A DNA stretch of 64,000 bases from Nematopogon swammerdamellus. Lineage: Eukaryota; Arthropoda; Insecta; Lepidoptera; Adelidae. Positions 1-11,177 of the stretch are shown here, piece by piece. The stretch's first letter is position 1. The number at the start of each line of letters is the position of its first letter. Location: contig OX336355.1 in the NCBI GenBank assembly GCA_946902875.1, positions 12,185,347 through 12,249,346 of the forward strand, written 5' to 3'. Made by a program: the position numbers and the translations under genes. The notes under the pieces were generated by a model. It was not told the origin of the DNA, searched no databases, and worked only from the letters and a program-made list of their open reading frames with translations.

Positions 1-299
1 GAGTGCGAAATCGGCACGCTTGCATGAAGATGGTTAACTAGTATATTTAAACTATGATCTGGATGTATGTTTTTAATTTTGTATTTGCGAACTTTTCTTT
101 CATCATCTCTACACCAGTTAGTCCCTTCTAGTTATATATTTCTATGCTTAAGACCTCGCTGACACTGAAGGAACTAGTATCTCATCTGCGCTGAAGGTTC
201 AACGACACAGGCTGTCTTGTGGCGGAGATAAACCGCAGAAAATAATGATGAATCACTTCGCGAGAGATGAGCTGCTTGAAGAAATGCCGCGAAAGTCAG

Positions 300-490
300 A
301 TATCCTTAGCCTTTTACCATTTTGTCAGAATTTGCACGGTTGACCGTTCGACCGATAAGGCTGACCGTGCTTCAGGTTTCACGTACAGCTGTAGGTCTTT
401 TCTCTTATTCTTACTGACTGTAGGTAGTAGGGTTTAACCTGCCTGGATTAGTACCACCGCACTGAATGAAAGGTCGGTCGGAGCGGGTAA
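300..490 (+). repeat. SINE fragment, family S2 (5S-like head remnant)
   Basis: The body (420-480) carries the GGTGGTAGGGTTTAACC-type core and the ACCACCGCACTGAATGAAAGG box that recur at 4.7, 21.5, 28.4, 41.9, 51.3 and 61.9 kb. The bases before it (335-405) resemble the degenerate GACCG-rich head seen at 61.5 kb. The rest of the element is missing. Confidence 0.6.
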
Positions 491-698
491 GCAAATATTT
501 CTTATTGAATACACTCCTTTGACATTGCATGATGGCACCATTGATTTCATACGAGTTTTCAGATATTAAAACGTAAGTAAAATAATAAAATATGTTCTCT
601 GTTAAATCCAGTATTTTTTTTATTTTTAAAACCGAATATGCGTTATGTGAGATCTTTACCCAAAATCGAACCATAAACTGGATCGATCATAAAGTTCT

Positions 699-937
699 TC
701 CTTACCTATAATAAAATCCAACGTCTGCTTTCTGTCTGAGTGTCTGAGTGTCTGAGTGTATGTCTGTCTGTCCGCTTATAACTCGAGAACCACTGAACCG
801 ATTTTAATAAAACAAAATTCTACGGATAGCTCGATTCTTCCCATCAACTATAGGCTACTTACTATCACGCTTAATGGCTTATGAGGTTAGCAGTGAAGTG
901 AAATATGAGAGCGGGCGGAGCCGCGGGCACAGCTAGT
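699..937 (+). mobile_element. short non-autonomous Helitron
   Basis: The sequence starts TCCTTACCTATAATAAAATC and ends with the GC hairpin region GGCGGAGCCGCGGGC followed by ACAGCTAGT, then host T. These ends match the lepidopteran Helitron ends found at 8551 and 33990. The inside holds a CTGAGTGT/CTGT short tandem repeat and the common ACTGAACCGATTTTAAT block. No ORF is present. Confidence 0.65.
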
Positions 938-1088
938 TTATGATAATTTCGAAAATAGAAATGCGTAAATATCGAAAGTTCGTACATTCAAAAATAAAAA
1001 TGCATATTTCACATCCGTAACTGCTATCAGACTCATTTACTTATTAATTGTCAAGAGTGGAAACGAGCGAGTCTCGATTGATTTTATT

Positions 1089-1640
1089 TTATTTTATTTC
1101 ACACCCGTCCGGGTTAATTAATACCACCGCACTAAAGGCGATCGAAACGTAGCGCGTAGGCGCTAGCCGAGAATAGTTCATGTCTCCGGAACGACCAATG
1201 GAAAGCACCGGCATGGCACCTAGTACCTCAGGCCATTTTTTTTTATTGCTTCCGATCTGGGTGGCTCTGCCCGAGGTCGAAGCCTCAGGCGCATCCAATT
1301 TCACTGCCAAAGAGGTGCCAGTCCGGCTTGGATGTGGACTAACGTTGCTGGGGAAAGGCTATTAACCCGCGATTTGAAGATCCATGCATTGTAGGAGTGG
1401 GGAAAGATATTCCCTGGGAGCCCGTTCCACACTTTTGCAGTGCGGCACAATAACGATTTTGAGAATCGTGCAGTTCGAAGAACTCTTCTGTCGACTACAA
1501 AGGGGTGTTCCGCGAGAGTATGGCGGGTTTGGCGAAGGCGAACAGGAGGAGGAGGGATAAGGGAAGCAAGTTCGTCAGAGCAGCGGCCATAGTAGTACCG
1601 ATAAAACAGACTCAATGAACCAACGATACGTCTGTGCTTT
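1089..1640 (-). pseudogene. Jockey-type LINE 3' fragment (reverse transcriptase C-terminal tail)
   Basis: The 104-codon frame at 1301-1615 reads like the tail downstream of the reverse transcriptase in Jockey-superfamily LINEs: SLFYRYYYGRCSDELASLIP, then a CRTAKVWNGLPGNIFP block. This resembles the FYRLFHGECSEELF and RTGKLWNALPAHIFP blocks of the longer LINE at 42.7-44.8 kb, but comes from a different family. The frame shifts near 1300 and continues at 1089-1310. No catalytic domain remains. Confidence 0.7.
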
Positions 1641-1699
1641 AGAGCGGCTATAATATTCCGCTTACGTTATGATTGTAATATAATAATATAATAAATCCA

Positions 1700-2010
1700 C
1701 CATCGGTCAGCTTGGGGTCATCGGGACCTCGCGCCCCGTCTAGTGCCCCCGCTACCGGTGGTGCAGTGCACCGATGAGGCGACGCGCGCGCGAAGATGAA
1801 GACGTTTAAAAGAGCTGCGCGACGACGTCGCCGTGCAGTCCGGCGGATACGGAGCTCTCCGAGATGGGGGTGGTGGTGGCCTACGTGTCTAGTACCACCA
1901 CCTATCGCTCGTAGCTTGCCTCGCGTCGTCTCGGAGTGCTCCGTAGCCACGGCCTGCACCCGCCGGCGTGCTTGGAGGCTTGCCTCCCGCCGCCGGCGGT
2001 ATTCCGTTTA
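1700..2010. other. GC-rich block, unassigned
   Basis: This stretch is far richer in G+C than its surroundings, with GACGACGTCGCCG and CCGCCGGCGG runs. Open frames exist on both strands (1648-1959 minus, 1796-2086 plus), but their arginine- and alanine-rich products look like composition artefacts. It may be older non-LTR element DNA continuing from the LINE at 1640. I do not recognise a gene. Confidence 0.3.
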
Positions 2011-2192
2011 TTATTTTTATATTAATTTTGAGTATATGTGGTGTATTTTTATAATCTGTATATTTAAAATTAATGTAAATATGTGAATGTGATAATAAAT
2101 GAATAATTATAATAAATATACTGATGTAGTATAATACATATTTAAAAATCCTCGTCCAAGTTTTTTGGAATCTCAGCCATCGTTTTTTTTTT

Positions 2193-2370
2193 ATGCCAAT
2201 ATCACCTCCGAGAAGGTAGGTGCCATACCGGAGACTTCCCTGGATTGCTGGCTATACTGGACTAGAGGAGAACACAACCGAGGTCGCTATGCGGCCATCT
2301 TGCATCCAGTACGGTGGTACCAACCCAGCCGGCTACAATTTGAACCTACCACCTAGTAAGGGGCAAGGGA
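2193..2370 (-). repeat. SINE fragment, family S1
   Basis: This is a reverse copy of the S1 body: GAGAAGGTAGGTGCCATACC, GGACTAGAGGAGAACAC, and the CTACCACCTAGTAAGGGGCAAGGG end. The same body is at 5.1, 31.2, 41.3, 53.4 and 61.6 kb. Both ends are missing. Confidence 0.75.
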
Positions 2371-2379
2371 ATCGTTGAG

Positions 2380-3130
2380 TTTTGGCTGGACAATCTTCAT
2401 CAGCCCCGCCCAAGATCGCCTTGGTAGAAAGGGTAGATGTGGTAGATGTACGTCGTAGTTCTTCAACTTATGTAGCGGATATATAATATATATACAATTT
2501 TATTTCGTGCTGATGCAGTCATAAACAAAAAAGTTACACGGGTTTAAAGGTGGGATTTTGGTAATTTTCAAAAGTAAAGAAAAAAAAATCGTATTTCGGT
2601 ACCACGTGACATCTGACAAAGTGTATCATGGGTCAAAATATTGCAAATGACCCCACTTACATACAAACAAATTTTGTAACACCCTGTATAAATAATAGTC
2701 GCCCATATTAGGTTCCGTAAAACATGTATTTGTAGTCTGGTGGTCTAAAAAATATGATCTCCTACATAAATTCCAACGAAATTCCTGCCAATCTGATTCC
2801 ACGATTAAATCATTAATTACAGTGAAAGTCAGCAAAGACAACGGTCCATCGCGAGCCGGTCAACACTTTCTCTCCTCAGTGTTCTGCGGCTCGGTTGACC
2901 TGAAGCCGGTCTAAATTGAAAAATAATTCAGTTCGTAACAATTATGAGATAACCACAAGTCGTTACCAATTACTGTTGTCTGTTGTGGTAGTACGTCGCT
3001 TAGTCCATTGTTCAACTTTCGGCGAATATATTTATAATTCTAATTCACTAGCACTCTTAAATATTCAGATTGAGCTATTTATTGCACCATAAATATTTCA
3101 TTGATACAAATTAATTCATATTCAGCATGG
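2380..3130. other. no gene seen
   Basis: AT-rich unique or old repeat DNA. A 71-codon minus frame at 2626-2841 has no recognisable features, and I would not call it a gene. Confidence 0.4.
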
Positions 3131-3139
3131 TTCTACACG

Positions 3140-3535
3140 ATTTTTAGGATTCCGTATACGTCGTACGAGACCCTATTACTAAGCCTACGCCGCCTATCTG
3201 TCTGTCTGCCTGTCTCTCTATCTGTCTGTCTGACGTCTGTCTGTCTGTCTCTCCGTCTGTCTGTCCGAGGGCTGTATCTCTTGAATCGTATTAGGTAACC
3301 CGGTGAAATTTTCACAGAATTTATGTGTTATTATGGCCGATATAACAACAAATAATAAAAATAAGAAAAAGTACAAAACTCACTGGGTCCCCATACAAGA
3401 AACTAAAAAGTTTATGCGCGCCATCTACCTGAAACAGTATGAAGCATTTTAACTAATCCATAGATGGCGTGAGTGGCGCGGACCATGACATGGCTATACG
3501 GAACCCTCGGTGTGCGAGTTCGACTCGCATGCAAT
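3140..3535 (+). repeat. lepidopteran dispersed repeat with CTGT microsatellite
   Basis: It contains ATTCCGTATACGTCG, a CTGT/CTGC tetranucleotide run (3195-3270), the CTTGAATCGTATTAGGTAACC block, and ends at GGAACCCTCGGTGTGCGAG. A shorter reverse copy sharing the AAATTTTCACAGAAT block lies at 52205-52330. The 60-65-codon frames across the CTGT run are artefacts. Confidence 0.65.
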
Positions 3536-3539
3536 GAAT

Positions 3540-4115
3540 AAGCATTCTAACATTTTATGTCTACCGATATCAACAGCTAAATTCTTTGTTTTGACCTCTG
3601 ATAATAGGCGAAATCAGAACCCTTATAATTTTATTTCGTCTTGTCCGTCCGTCCGCAGATTACAGTCATTTTACTCGGAGAATATTGGCATTAGATAGAT
3701 GAAAATAAGTTGTAGGCCAAAGATAAAGAATGTAAAGTAAGAAGTAAATGTCAGTAAGTAAATGGTAAGTAGTAAATGTAATGTAAGAAGATAAAGAGCG
3801 CAGATTAAAAATTCTTTATCTTAGTTGTAGGCCACTAACGAGGCGCCCTGACTTAAATCCTAAATAAAGTCAACAAATAAATCAAATAATTATTTATGAA
3901 GGACTACTGTACAGTACAGCTTTTAAAGCTTCTAACTTAATAATGTAGCATTAAATGTTAAAAGCTTTTTAAGCTGACCCAAAGAAAACTACAAAAAGAA
4001 CACGTAACAGATAAAAGAAATATAATGCAATTGTTACAAGATAAAAATTTGCAAATGAAAAAATATACTAAGTAGGTGTGCAAAAAAAATTGCATGCCAA
4101 CTGCTGTAAAATGCC
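3540..4115. other. no gene seen
   Basis: AT-rich DNA with degenerate AAGTAAATG repeats near 3730-3790 and no supported coding region. Confidence 0.4.
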
Positions 4116-4119
4116 GCCA

Positions 4120-4490
4120 TTTTCAATCCATACATACATACATATACACATCACACACTCTAAATCCCGACAATCGGGGTAAGTAGAGTAATCGGTGTTG
4201 TGCTGCAAGAACTCTGGTCAATTACAGCACAACACCAACCACCACGTTTCGCAAAGTATTCGAACAAGATTCAATCGATCAAGCAGCAAGTAAGGCACGA
4301 AGACCTACCTGCTGCATGACTCGGTGGAAGTATCGTGCCAAGGTGAGAGGTGGCGAGCCTGTCGCCCTTTAGCACGGTATCTTGTCCTTATCCCTTAGTC
4401 GCCTTTTACGACATGCATGGGGAGAGATGCAGTGGGGATATTCTTTTTAAGTACCGGCCCCACACGGTACACCGGCTCCCTCTTTAAATA
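4120..4490 (+). repeat. dispersed repeat, family S3
   Basis: It runs from CACACTCTAAATCCCGACAA through GGTGTTGTGCTGCAAGAACT and AGTAAGGCACGAAGAC to GCCTTTTACGACATGCATGG and a short 3' part. Other copies are at 14150-14430 (reverse), 23435-23705 and 63620-63740. No ORF. Confidence 0.75.
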
Positions 4491-4629
4491 ATCAGGTTAT
4501 ACTTACATCCCAAACTAGAGCCTTCGACCGACCTCTCGTATGAGTCTCTGATGTGTCATTCAAAATTGAGAAGCATCTGAGAAAGATCTGAGGTGACCCA
4601 TCCTAACCATTCTAATCTCAGTTGTTGGA

Positions 4630-4870
4630 ATATGGAAACTGACACGGTTGGCTACATCACCTACTACATCCGTGATGTCAGCCCATAACGCCTTGGTGAA
4701 CTAGGTCAGTGCTTCCCTTCATTTCATGTCGGCTATACTGAACTGGACGGAAAACATGAACTATTTACATAGCCGTTTCGACCGACGTTTCATTCAGTGC
4801 GGTGGTATCAACCCGGGCGGGATAAACCCTACAACCTAGTAAGGTAAGATTGGAAGGGACCTAGAGTTTT
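4630..4870 (-). repeat. SINE copy, family S2
   Basis: Reverse-strand copy: GGAAACTGACACGGTTGGCT at the 3' end, then the GATGTCAGCCCATAAC block, CGTTTCATTCAGTGCGGTGG, and the core CCTACAACCTAGTAAGG. The 5' side is fused to a small LINE fragment. Confidence 0.75.
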
Positions 4871-4877
4871 ACGTGGA

Positions 4878-4965
4878 ATCCGAACCAGCTGCAATGGTTC
4901 AAGTTTGCAGGACACCTCGGTATCGTTGGCTTGTCGAACTGCACGTCTTTGGATCGAGTATTCAA
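4878..4965 (-). pseudogene. small fragment of the Jockey-type LINE
   Basis: On the minus strand about 30 codons read SIQRRAVRQANDTEVSCKLE. This matches the SIQRRAVRLVGDPEVSCDLE block of the LINE at 42743-44788. It is an isolated scrap between two SINEs. Confidence 0.6.
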
Positions 4966-4966
4966 G

Positions 4967-5307
4967 CGGCGGGTGGCCGAGTGGTTTGGGCATCGGTTTC
5001 TCATGCGGGAGGTCCGACGTTCGAATCCGGCCGGCGTGTACCAATGAGTTTTTTTCTGACGAAACAATTTACGTGCATACCTACACCTGCTGCTTCACCG
5101 TTCGGAACCGGTGTAAAACTGTAGGTCCCTTCCCTTGCCCCTTACTAGGTGGTAGGCTCAAATTATAGCCGACTGGGTTGGTACCACCCTACTGGATGTA
5201 AGATGGCCGCATAGCAGCCTCGGTCGTGTTCTCCTCTAGTCCAGTATAGCCAGCAATCCAGGGAAGTCTCCGGTATGGCACCTACCTTCTCGGAGGTGAT
5301 ATTGGCT
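4967..5307 (+). repeat. SINE S1 with intact tRNA-like head, 5' part
   Basis: The head has a good pol III A box (TGGCCGAGTGG, 4974-4984) and B box (GTTCGAATCC, 5019-5028), with a leucine/serine tRNA-like layout around them. The S1 body follows with the CCTTACTAGGTGGTAGGC core. The copy breaks at GATATTGGCT (5307) and resumes at 6029 with the 3' part, ending CCCATACCGGATTACATAAAA at 6092. The gap is the LINE insertion at 5308-6028. The tRNA-like head is part of the SINE and not a functional tRNA gene. Confidence 0.8.
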
Positions 5308-6028
5308 CCCATAAATTCCTAGGTCTTACGCTCGACAATAACCTCAGGTACTCGGACCACATCGACAGCAGCAAAGCTAAAGATGCTAACGATGTACGAT
5401 GCTTACGTGAAGAAAGTCGCACTTTGCGACGTTTGCACTTTTCGACGTTTGCGAGGTGTAACGGCACAGAATATAACGCACGCACACACACCTACACCAC
5501 CAGGCACAAGCAACTACTTCAAATGCCAAGCCACAGCACCACGAAATTCCAAAAAAGCTTAAAATTCAAGGCGGTTAGCATTTATAACAAACTGCCCCTT
5601 GAACTGCAAAGAGAGGAGACTGAGAAAGGTAAGGAGGAAAAGGTAACTCTCGATACATTTCGCAATTCATTAAGTCAATTTTAAAAAGAAACTCCATAAA
5701 TGGCTGTTAAATAAAACGTTTTATGACATGACATATTTTAGGTTAGATATATAGGACAAAATTGCACAAATGATAATAATAATGTTTTTAATACCTAATT
5801 TATTTAATTTTTGTATTGTTTTTAATGTTTAATTTAACCTAATGACTTTTTAATTTTTTATATTGTTTTTAATGTTTAATTTTAATTTTATTGAATTATC
5901 AATTCAAATTTTTAATAGAAGTATTAATATGACGAAGTGAAAAGAAACAAAAATTATATACTTACACTATGTTAATTTTTATGATATCACTGAATAAATG
6001 ATTTTGATTTGATTTGATTTGATTTGAT
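5308..6028 (+). mobile_element. CR1/Jockey-like LINE 3' fragment nested in a SINE
   Basis: The start reads LGLTLDNNLRYSDHI, a typical block downstream of the reverse transcriptase palm. After a disturbed stretch an 86-codon frame (5424-5684) reads KFQKSLKFKAVSIYNKLP, the conserved LINE tail. The 3' end is a tail of TGATTT repeats (6000-6028) in place of poly-A, as in CR1-like insect elements. It is inserted in the S1 SINE and flanked by TTGGCT on both sides (5302-5307 and 6029-6034), a clean 6-bp target-site duplication. Confidence 0.75.
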
Positions 6029-6098
6029 TTGGCTAGTCAGAGCATGTGCTTTGGCCCCACTGACTCAGCCACCCATACCGGATTACATAAAAAAAAAA
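6029..6098 (+). repeat. SINE S1, 3' part after LINE insertion
   Basis: Continuation of the SINE interrupted at 5307. It carries the GGTCGGAGCATG-like block, GACTCAGCCACCCATACCGG and the A-rich tail. Confidence 0.8.
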
Positions 6099-7064
6099 GT
6101 CAATACTGAGCAGCTCCACCCCAAAGATGTGACCAATACTCCACGCACGATCTGACCTGCGACTTCCTATCTTCCATTCTGTCAACAGCTAAATTACCGA
6201 AGCATTTGAACACTCGATTGATTTATTTCATAATATCCCAAGTTATCTATACATATAATAAAATCGTAGAGGTAAGAAAGTCTGTACATTGAATGTATTC
6301 GGAAAAAAACTAACCAGGGTGGCTTAAAATGAGATACTGAACATGTTAGAACAGTTTTTAAAATTTTTGTTTGTTTGTTTGTTTGTTTGTTTGTCTGTAC
6401 GCGCATCACGCAAAAACCACTGAACAGAATTAGACGAAACTTTGTATAGTGGCAGTTTATATGCCGGGTTAACATAATAGGTAAAAAAAAAACAAAAATA
6501 AAAAAAAAATTACAATTACAAACATTATTGCGCGTTTAAAATCACGTAGTCCAAAGTAGATAATTATATCTTGAGAACTGGCAGCAAATACAATTTGAAT
6601 AAAATATTCATTCGAAATTTAAAAATAAGTAGATACAACGAAAATGACAGTTCTTCTTTTTTATAACTTGAACACAATAGTCTATACATATCTATTCTTT
6701 CTATACATATCATAAAATCGTAAATGCAAAAATGTCTATTTGTACGCGCATCTCGCAAAAACCACTGAACGGAATTTGACGAAACTTTTTATAGTGACAG
6801 TGTATATCCCGGATGAACATAATAATTAAAAAATATAATAAAAATCACGTAATCCAAAGTAAAGGTAAAAAACAATTTTAAATGTCATGTTGACAACGGA
6901 GAACTGTCATCTCGACGTGAGCTGGCCGGTGACAAATTGTTCGATAAATAAAAATAATAATTGAAAGTCGAAGTTATGTCGCTGTCATTGGTGCAATAAA
7001 ATTTATATATCTGTTGCCGCGGCTTCGCTCGCGTGAAATTCGTATTTAAAAAAAAGAAAGTAAG

Positions 7065-7600
7065 TAACTAAAGGCGGGCCCGAAGGCGGATCTGCGCTCA
7101 CGTAAACGATATTCTTTCTCGATGAAAGTTACTAAGGGCGAGGCGGAATGCGGAGCTGAGTTCAGGAAGAAGAAAAACATTCTTGAAGAAAGTAAGTAAC
7201 TAAGGGCGAGGCCGAAGGCCGTGCTCTATTCTGGAAGACCATAAACCTTCTCGAAGAAAGTAAGTAACTATGGGCGAGGCCGCAGGCCGAGCTGCGTTCA
7301 GGAAGAAGCTAAACCATCTTGAAGAAAGTAAGTAACTAAGGCGAGGCCGAAGGCCGAGCTACGTTCGGATAATTGAAAAACCATCTCGAAGAAAGCAAGT
7401 AACTAAGGGCGAGGCCGAAGGCCGAGCTGAGTTCAGGAAGAAGCTAAACCATCTTGAAGAAAGTAAGCAACTAAGGCGAGGCCGAAGGCCGAGCTACGTT
7501 CTGACAAATGATAAACCATCTCGAAGAAAGCAAGTAACTAAGGGCGAGGCCGAAGGCCGAGCTGCGTTCAGGAAGAAGCTAAACCATCTCGAATAAAGTT
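7065..7600 (+). repeat. internal tandem array of Helitron copy 1
   Basis: About eight units with consensus parts GAAGAAAGTAAGTAACTAAG, GGCGAGGCCGAAGGCCGAGC and TGCGTTCAGGAAGAAGCTAA. Each contains the palindrome GGCCGAAGGCC-like core. Inverted units flank the other side of the ORF at 8205-8500. Confidence 0.8.
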
Positions 7601-7737
7601 AATTAATATTAAGATTGAGTTAATTTAATTTCAATTTTATTATAAAGTCCACGCTTCTAACGGCAAATATACCGTGCATCCTAGAACCTCGCGGTTATTC
7701 CCGGCTGGATGGCAAGAGGCCCGATGCTATCACCTTA

Positions 7738-8106
7738 GTGCCATGGACTAAGGGTAGTTCTTTGATGTGGGACGCCACTTTTGTTCTCACATTGGCTCCA
7801 AGTCACGTTAGGACATCTTCAAGAGCGGCTGGCGCGGCCGAGGCTAGGTCGGAGAGCCTCAAACGCAGCAAATATAGAAATATAATTCAAGATTTCGAAT
7901 TTGTTGCGTTTGCGGTTGAAAACCTCGGTCCGTGGAGCAGTGAAGCCAAAAGAGGCTTGAGCTGGTTGACGCAACTGGTGTCCCGCCATCAAGGGCTTAT
8001 GTACTTCATTCAAAGGGTAAGCCTTGCCATCCAGCGGGGTAATGCCGCAAGTGCTCTAAGAACATTTGAAAATGCCCGTTTTGATAGTTATTTTAATGTT
8101 TGTTAG
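7738..8106 (+). CDS. Helitron-carried ORF, retroelement pol tail-like
   Basis: A 122-residue frame inside Helitron copy 1, homologous to the frame at 33201-33548 in copy 2. Conserved blocks are LTLAPSHVRTSSRAAGAAE, KYRNIIQDFEF, AVENLGPWSSEAKRG and QRVSLAIQRGNAASALRTFE. This block order resembles the C-terminal region found after the reverse transcriptase in some metazoan retroelement proteins. That assignment is from memory and uncertain. No signal peptide or catalytic motif is visible. It is most likely a retroelement fragment captured by a Helitron and amplified with it, as Helitrons are known to do. The frame is still open in both copies despite substitutions. An upstream start in the same frame cannot be excluded. 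Confidence 0.5.
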   Translation: MPWTKGSSLMWDATFVLTLAPSHVRTSSRAAGAAEARSESLKRSKYRNIIQDFEFVAFAVENLGPWSSEAKRGLSWLTQLVSRHQGLMYFIQRVSLAIQRGNAASALRTFENARFDSYFNVC

Positions 8107-8559
8107 GTAGGTTTAATTCTTTAGTTATTAATTAATATTACTTTTTTATTTTTATGAAATAAATAGATCGAGTAAACGATATTATATTCTATCGAAGAAA
8201 GGAAGTCTTTAAGGGCGAGGCCCGAAGGCGGAAGAGGGTTTTTGGTTTACCTGAACGCAGCTCGGCCTTCGGCCTCGCACTTAGTTCCTTCCTTTCTTCC
8301 AGAAGGTTTATCGTCTTCCTGAACGCAGCTCGGCCTTCGGCCTCGCCCTTACTTACTTCCTTTATTTGAGAAAGATTTATCGTTTACCTGAAAGCAGCTC
8401 GGCCTTCGGCCTCGCCCTTAGTTAGTTACTTTCTTTAAGAAGATTTATCGATTACCTGAACGCAGCTCGGCCTTCGGCCTCGCCCTTAGTTACTTACATT
8501 CTTCTTTGGAATTACGAATTTCACGCGAGCGGAGCCGCGGGCTCAGCTAGTTTGGAAAT

Positions 8560-10555
8560 AAAACAATCCGCTCGATACATCGGCTTGACACATCGCGAGA
8601 CAGACACGATCATTCATATCCATCCAATCCCAGCTTGAACACGAATAGCGTTTGACATAGACCGCGTAGAACCTTATCTCTTTCATTATCGTTCACAGCC
8701 TAGTGTGATGGTTCAGTAATTATTTTTTTAATAATTTCTGACTTCACGGTCATCGTGTGCATATCAGGTACTTAGAAGGGTAGAGCCAGGGGGTGGGAAG
8801 CTGTCGGGGCGGGGGGCGTTGTCAACGGGGGCGTGGGGACGCGGCTCGGCAGTCAGGTCAGGGGAGACGGGGGATGATGTAGACAGCGCGGGCGCATCTC
8901 CGCTATCGTTCGTAATTTATAACGAGTAATTTTAAGCCAAGACAATTGCTTTATCGGTGGAATAAGGCGAGACAGATAGACCGGTGACTAGAACAGTGAA
9001 AGTGCAGTGTTTGTGATAATCAGGCGCGCCTGTTGAACTAAACTATAACTGCGTATACAGTGAGCGAAGCAGCCGAACGGACAATAGAAGAATTTGGTGC
9101 GAATGGCGCTAGACAGGACCGGATTTGGATGAGTAGCGCATGGACAATTACCGAATAATTCTCTAATTTTATAATATTTATGACTATTGTTTTGATGCTT
9201 CCCCGTTATAGGTGATTATATGTAATCGTATTTGTTCGGAATTAGTTGTAAGGGTAATTAAGTGTTTGTAGGAGTGGAAGGTTCCCTCGGTTTTAAACGA
9301 CCAGGTATATATGGAAGGTTCCCACAGCCTGTGTTCCTACGTGGATACGTACATAGTGTGTAAGGAGGAGCCTGCGTGCTTATTATTACGAACGAGACAC
9401 AAGTAACAGCACCGAAAGGAGTCAGTTGGTGGCCAGTAGATTCTCTCTCACGGAGGCGACGGAACGCGATAATTTATATACACAGGAGCGGCTTGGAGAC
9501 CTACAGTTTAACTTCTTCGAACGCCTCGCGACACGTAATTCCGTTTATTGACAATGACCTTTGGACTGGTGAGAGAGTAACTTGGGGTTGAGAGTTAAGA
9601 AACGTCTGTAGCAATTGGATCAGGGAGTTCTGTGTCTGTCGGATAGGGTTTTCGGGCAGGCGTTCCATCTGAGCACTGGCGCGTGGTTGGAGGCTCTGAT
9701 TGACATGACGTATTACTCCTTGTTCCGCGAGCTGGGGACAAGCATAGGAAGCTTTAGTGTCAAAACAACCTGGACAGGTGCATATTATCTGCGGAGACAG
9801 CGCCTAACAAATAAGTTACATCTAAGAACTGGCTTGTGAGTTGGGTGATTGACTTCGTGAATTTTAAGCTTTTGCCCAAACGTTGTGAAGACAAAAGGTG
9901 GGAGATATCTAGGTCACGGGGAGGGGACGAGACGGACATAATGACGTTAGGATTTACCCGTTAGTTATAATTTTAGCTTCACGTGAAGACTGGTAGGTAG
10001 GCGTCTTTCCTTATGTGACAGTAACTTGTCTCCGAGTTATGAAACGTCATCACTCATGTAATAAATATCCTCAAATACAATTAATCATATCTCTATAAAA
10101 TAAAATAATTTCTATCGGTGACAGGTTGTTACGTTACATAATAATCTGCAGTGCCTCTTCGTGGCGAGGGACATCAGCCGGTGGCACTTTATTCGCATAA
10201 TCGGGATCAAGGTAATTTACTGATCGATTGCATCTAATTATATGGTAATATAGCAACGAGGGACATCCCGGTATAACGAACACGGTGCCATGGGACTAAA
10301 CTGTCGTAGGGACTCGTCTCTTAATGTCTTCACACCACTATAACGTTCACAGCCAAAATTAACATTTTCTCATTTTTATCTTAATCGAAAGGGCGTCTTC
10401 CCTTTCCCGCGTTGAAAGCGAGGGTCTGGGGGTGCTACTATCGCACTAGGCGCACATCAAACTGGTTATTGTGACACAGTTCCGCAGACTTATCGCAGAT
10501 TTATTAAACGTTCGTACCAGTGGAGACGTGAGAGTGGTCACTTTCGATACAAAGG
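8560..10555 (+). other. unique GC-richer region, possible promoter and 5' UTR
   Basis: About 2 kb without recognised repeats. 8780-8900 is strongly G-rich (GGGGCGGGGGGCG and GGGGGCGTGGGGACGCGG). After it comes a stretch of mixed composition with 60-75-codon frames (9376-9591, 9615-9839) that have no signal peptide or known domain. Composition and lack of repeats would suit a promoter with a long untranslated first exon, possibly for a plus-strand gene such as the one whose last exon starts at 14775. I see no splice site or core promoter that proves it. Confidence 0.25.
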
Positions 10556-10559
10556 AGAA

Positions 10560-11160
10560 TGGGCGTTTTGGTCTACCCCTCCTCTAGCTGTGAGTGTTAT
10601 ATCAATGGAAAGGTTGATTTATGTAGAATATTTTTTAGTATGGCAGCCAACGTCAATTATTGGTACTTTAGGAATTATATCACTTTTAAGTTTTATAAAC
10701 ATAGAACCTTATCATCCAAATCCAAACCAAATCCAAACGTTTATTGTCACAATATAGCACGATACATAATACATAATAAAAATATTTTAATATTGAGCAC
10801 AATTTGATTGAGCACTAAAGATTATTCTATCTGTGTATTATATGTATCACTTTCTATCTATGCTCGAGCAAGACACTAGACTCTCGCCTGTGACGCCTTG
10901 CTCCGCCCCCATTGGTGTGACAAAAGTGCAAAGAAAAGAGAAAAAAAAATATTATGAAAATTCTGTGCGATTTCATTTTTAAACATATAAGTACTAATAA
11001 TAAGTATACATATATAATATAAGTTATTTATTAATTATAGGATATATAAACATCGAATGCTTATGAATTGACGAGGAACTTAACAACGCATTTTTATAAT
11101 TACTAAAAATAAATACGTTTGCATTGTAAATAAAAAAGACCGAAAAAATGAAACAAAACA
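10560..11160. other. no gene seen
   Basis: AT-rich DNA. An 82-codon plus frame at 10559-10807 overlaps the repeat block AACCAAATCCAAACGTTTATTGTCAC and has no coding character. Confidence 0.4.
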
Positions 11161-11177
11161 AAAATTAAAATGTACAA

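Larger units (their letters stand above)
6246..8551 (+). mobile_element. Helitron copy 1 with captured ORF
   Basis: The element starts TCTATACATATAATAAAATC after host A. It ends with the hairpin-forming GCGAGCGGAGCCGCGGGC and CTCAGCTAGT before host T, the Helitron ending. A second copy at 31427-33990 is collinear over its whole length. A second 5'-like terminus (CTATACATATCATAAAATCG, about 6699) lies inside, so the element may be two fused Helitrons. Eight copies of a GC-rich unit of about 68-75 bp (7070-7590) precede a 122-codon ORF, and four to five copies in the opposite orientation (8205-8500) follow it. No Rep/helicase gene is present, so it is non-autonomous. Confidence 0.8.

Noticed and set aside
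3101..3315. Opposing 60-65-codon ORFs
   Set aside because: Products of the CTGT microsatellite.
4967..5042. tRNA gene (leucine/serine-like)
   Set aside because: A and B boxes are good, but it is the head of a SINE, with a SINE body attached and another copy at 31.35 kb.
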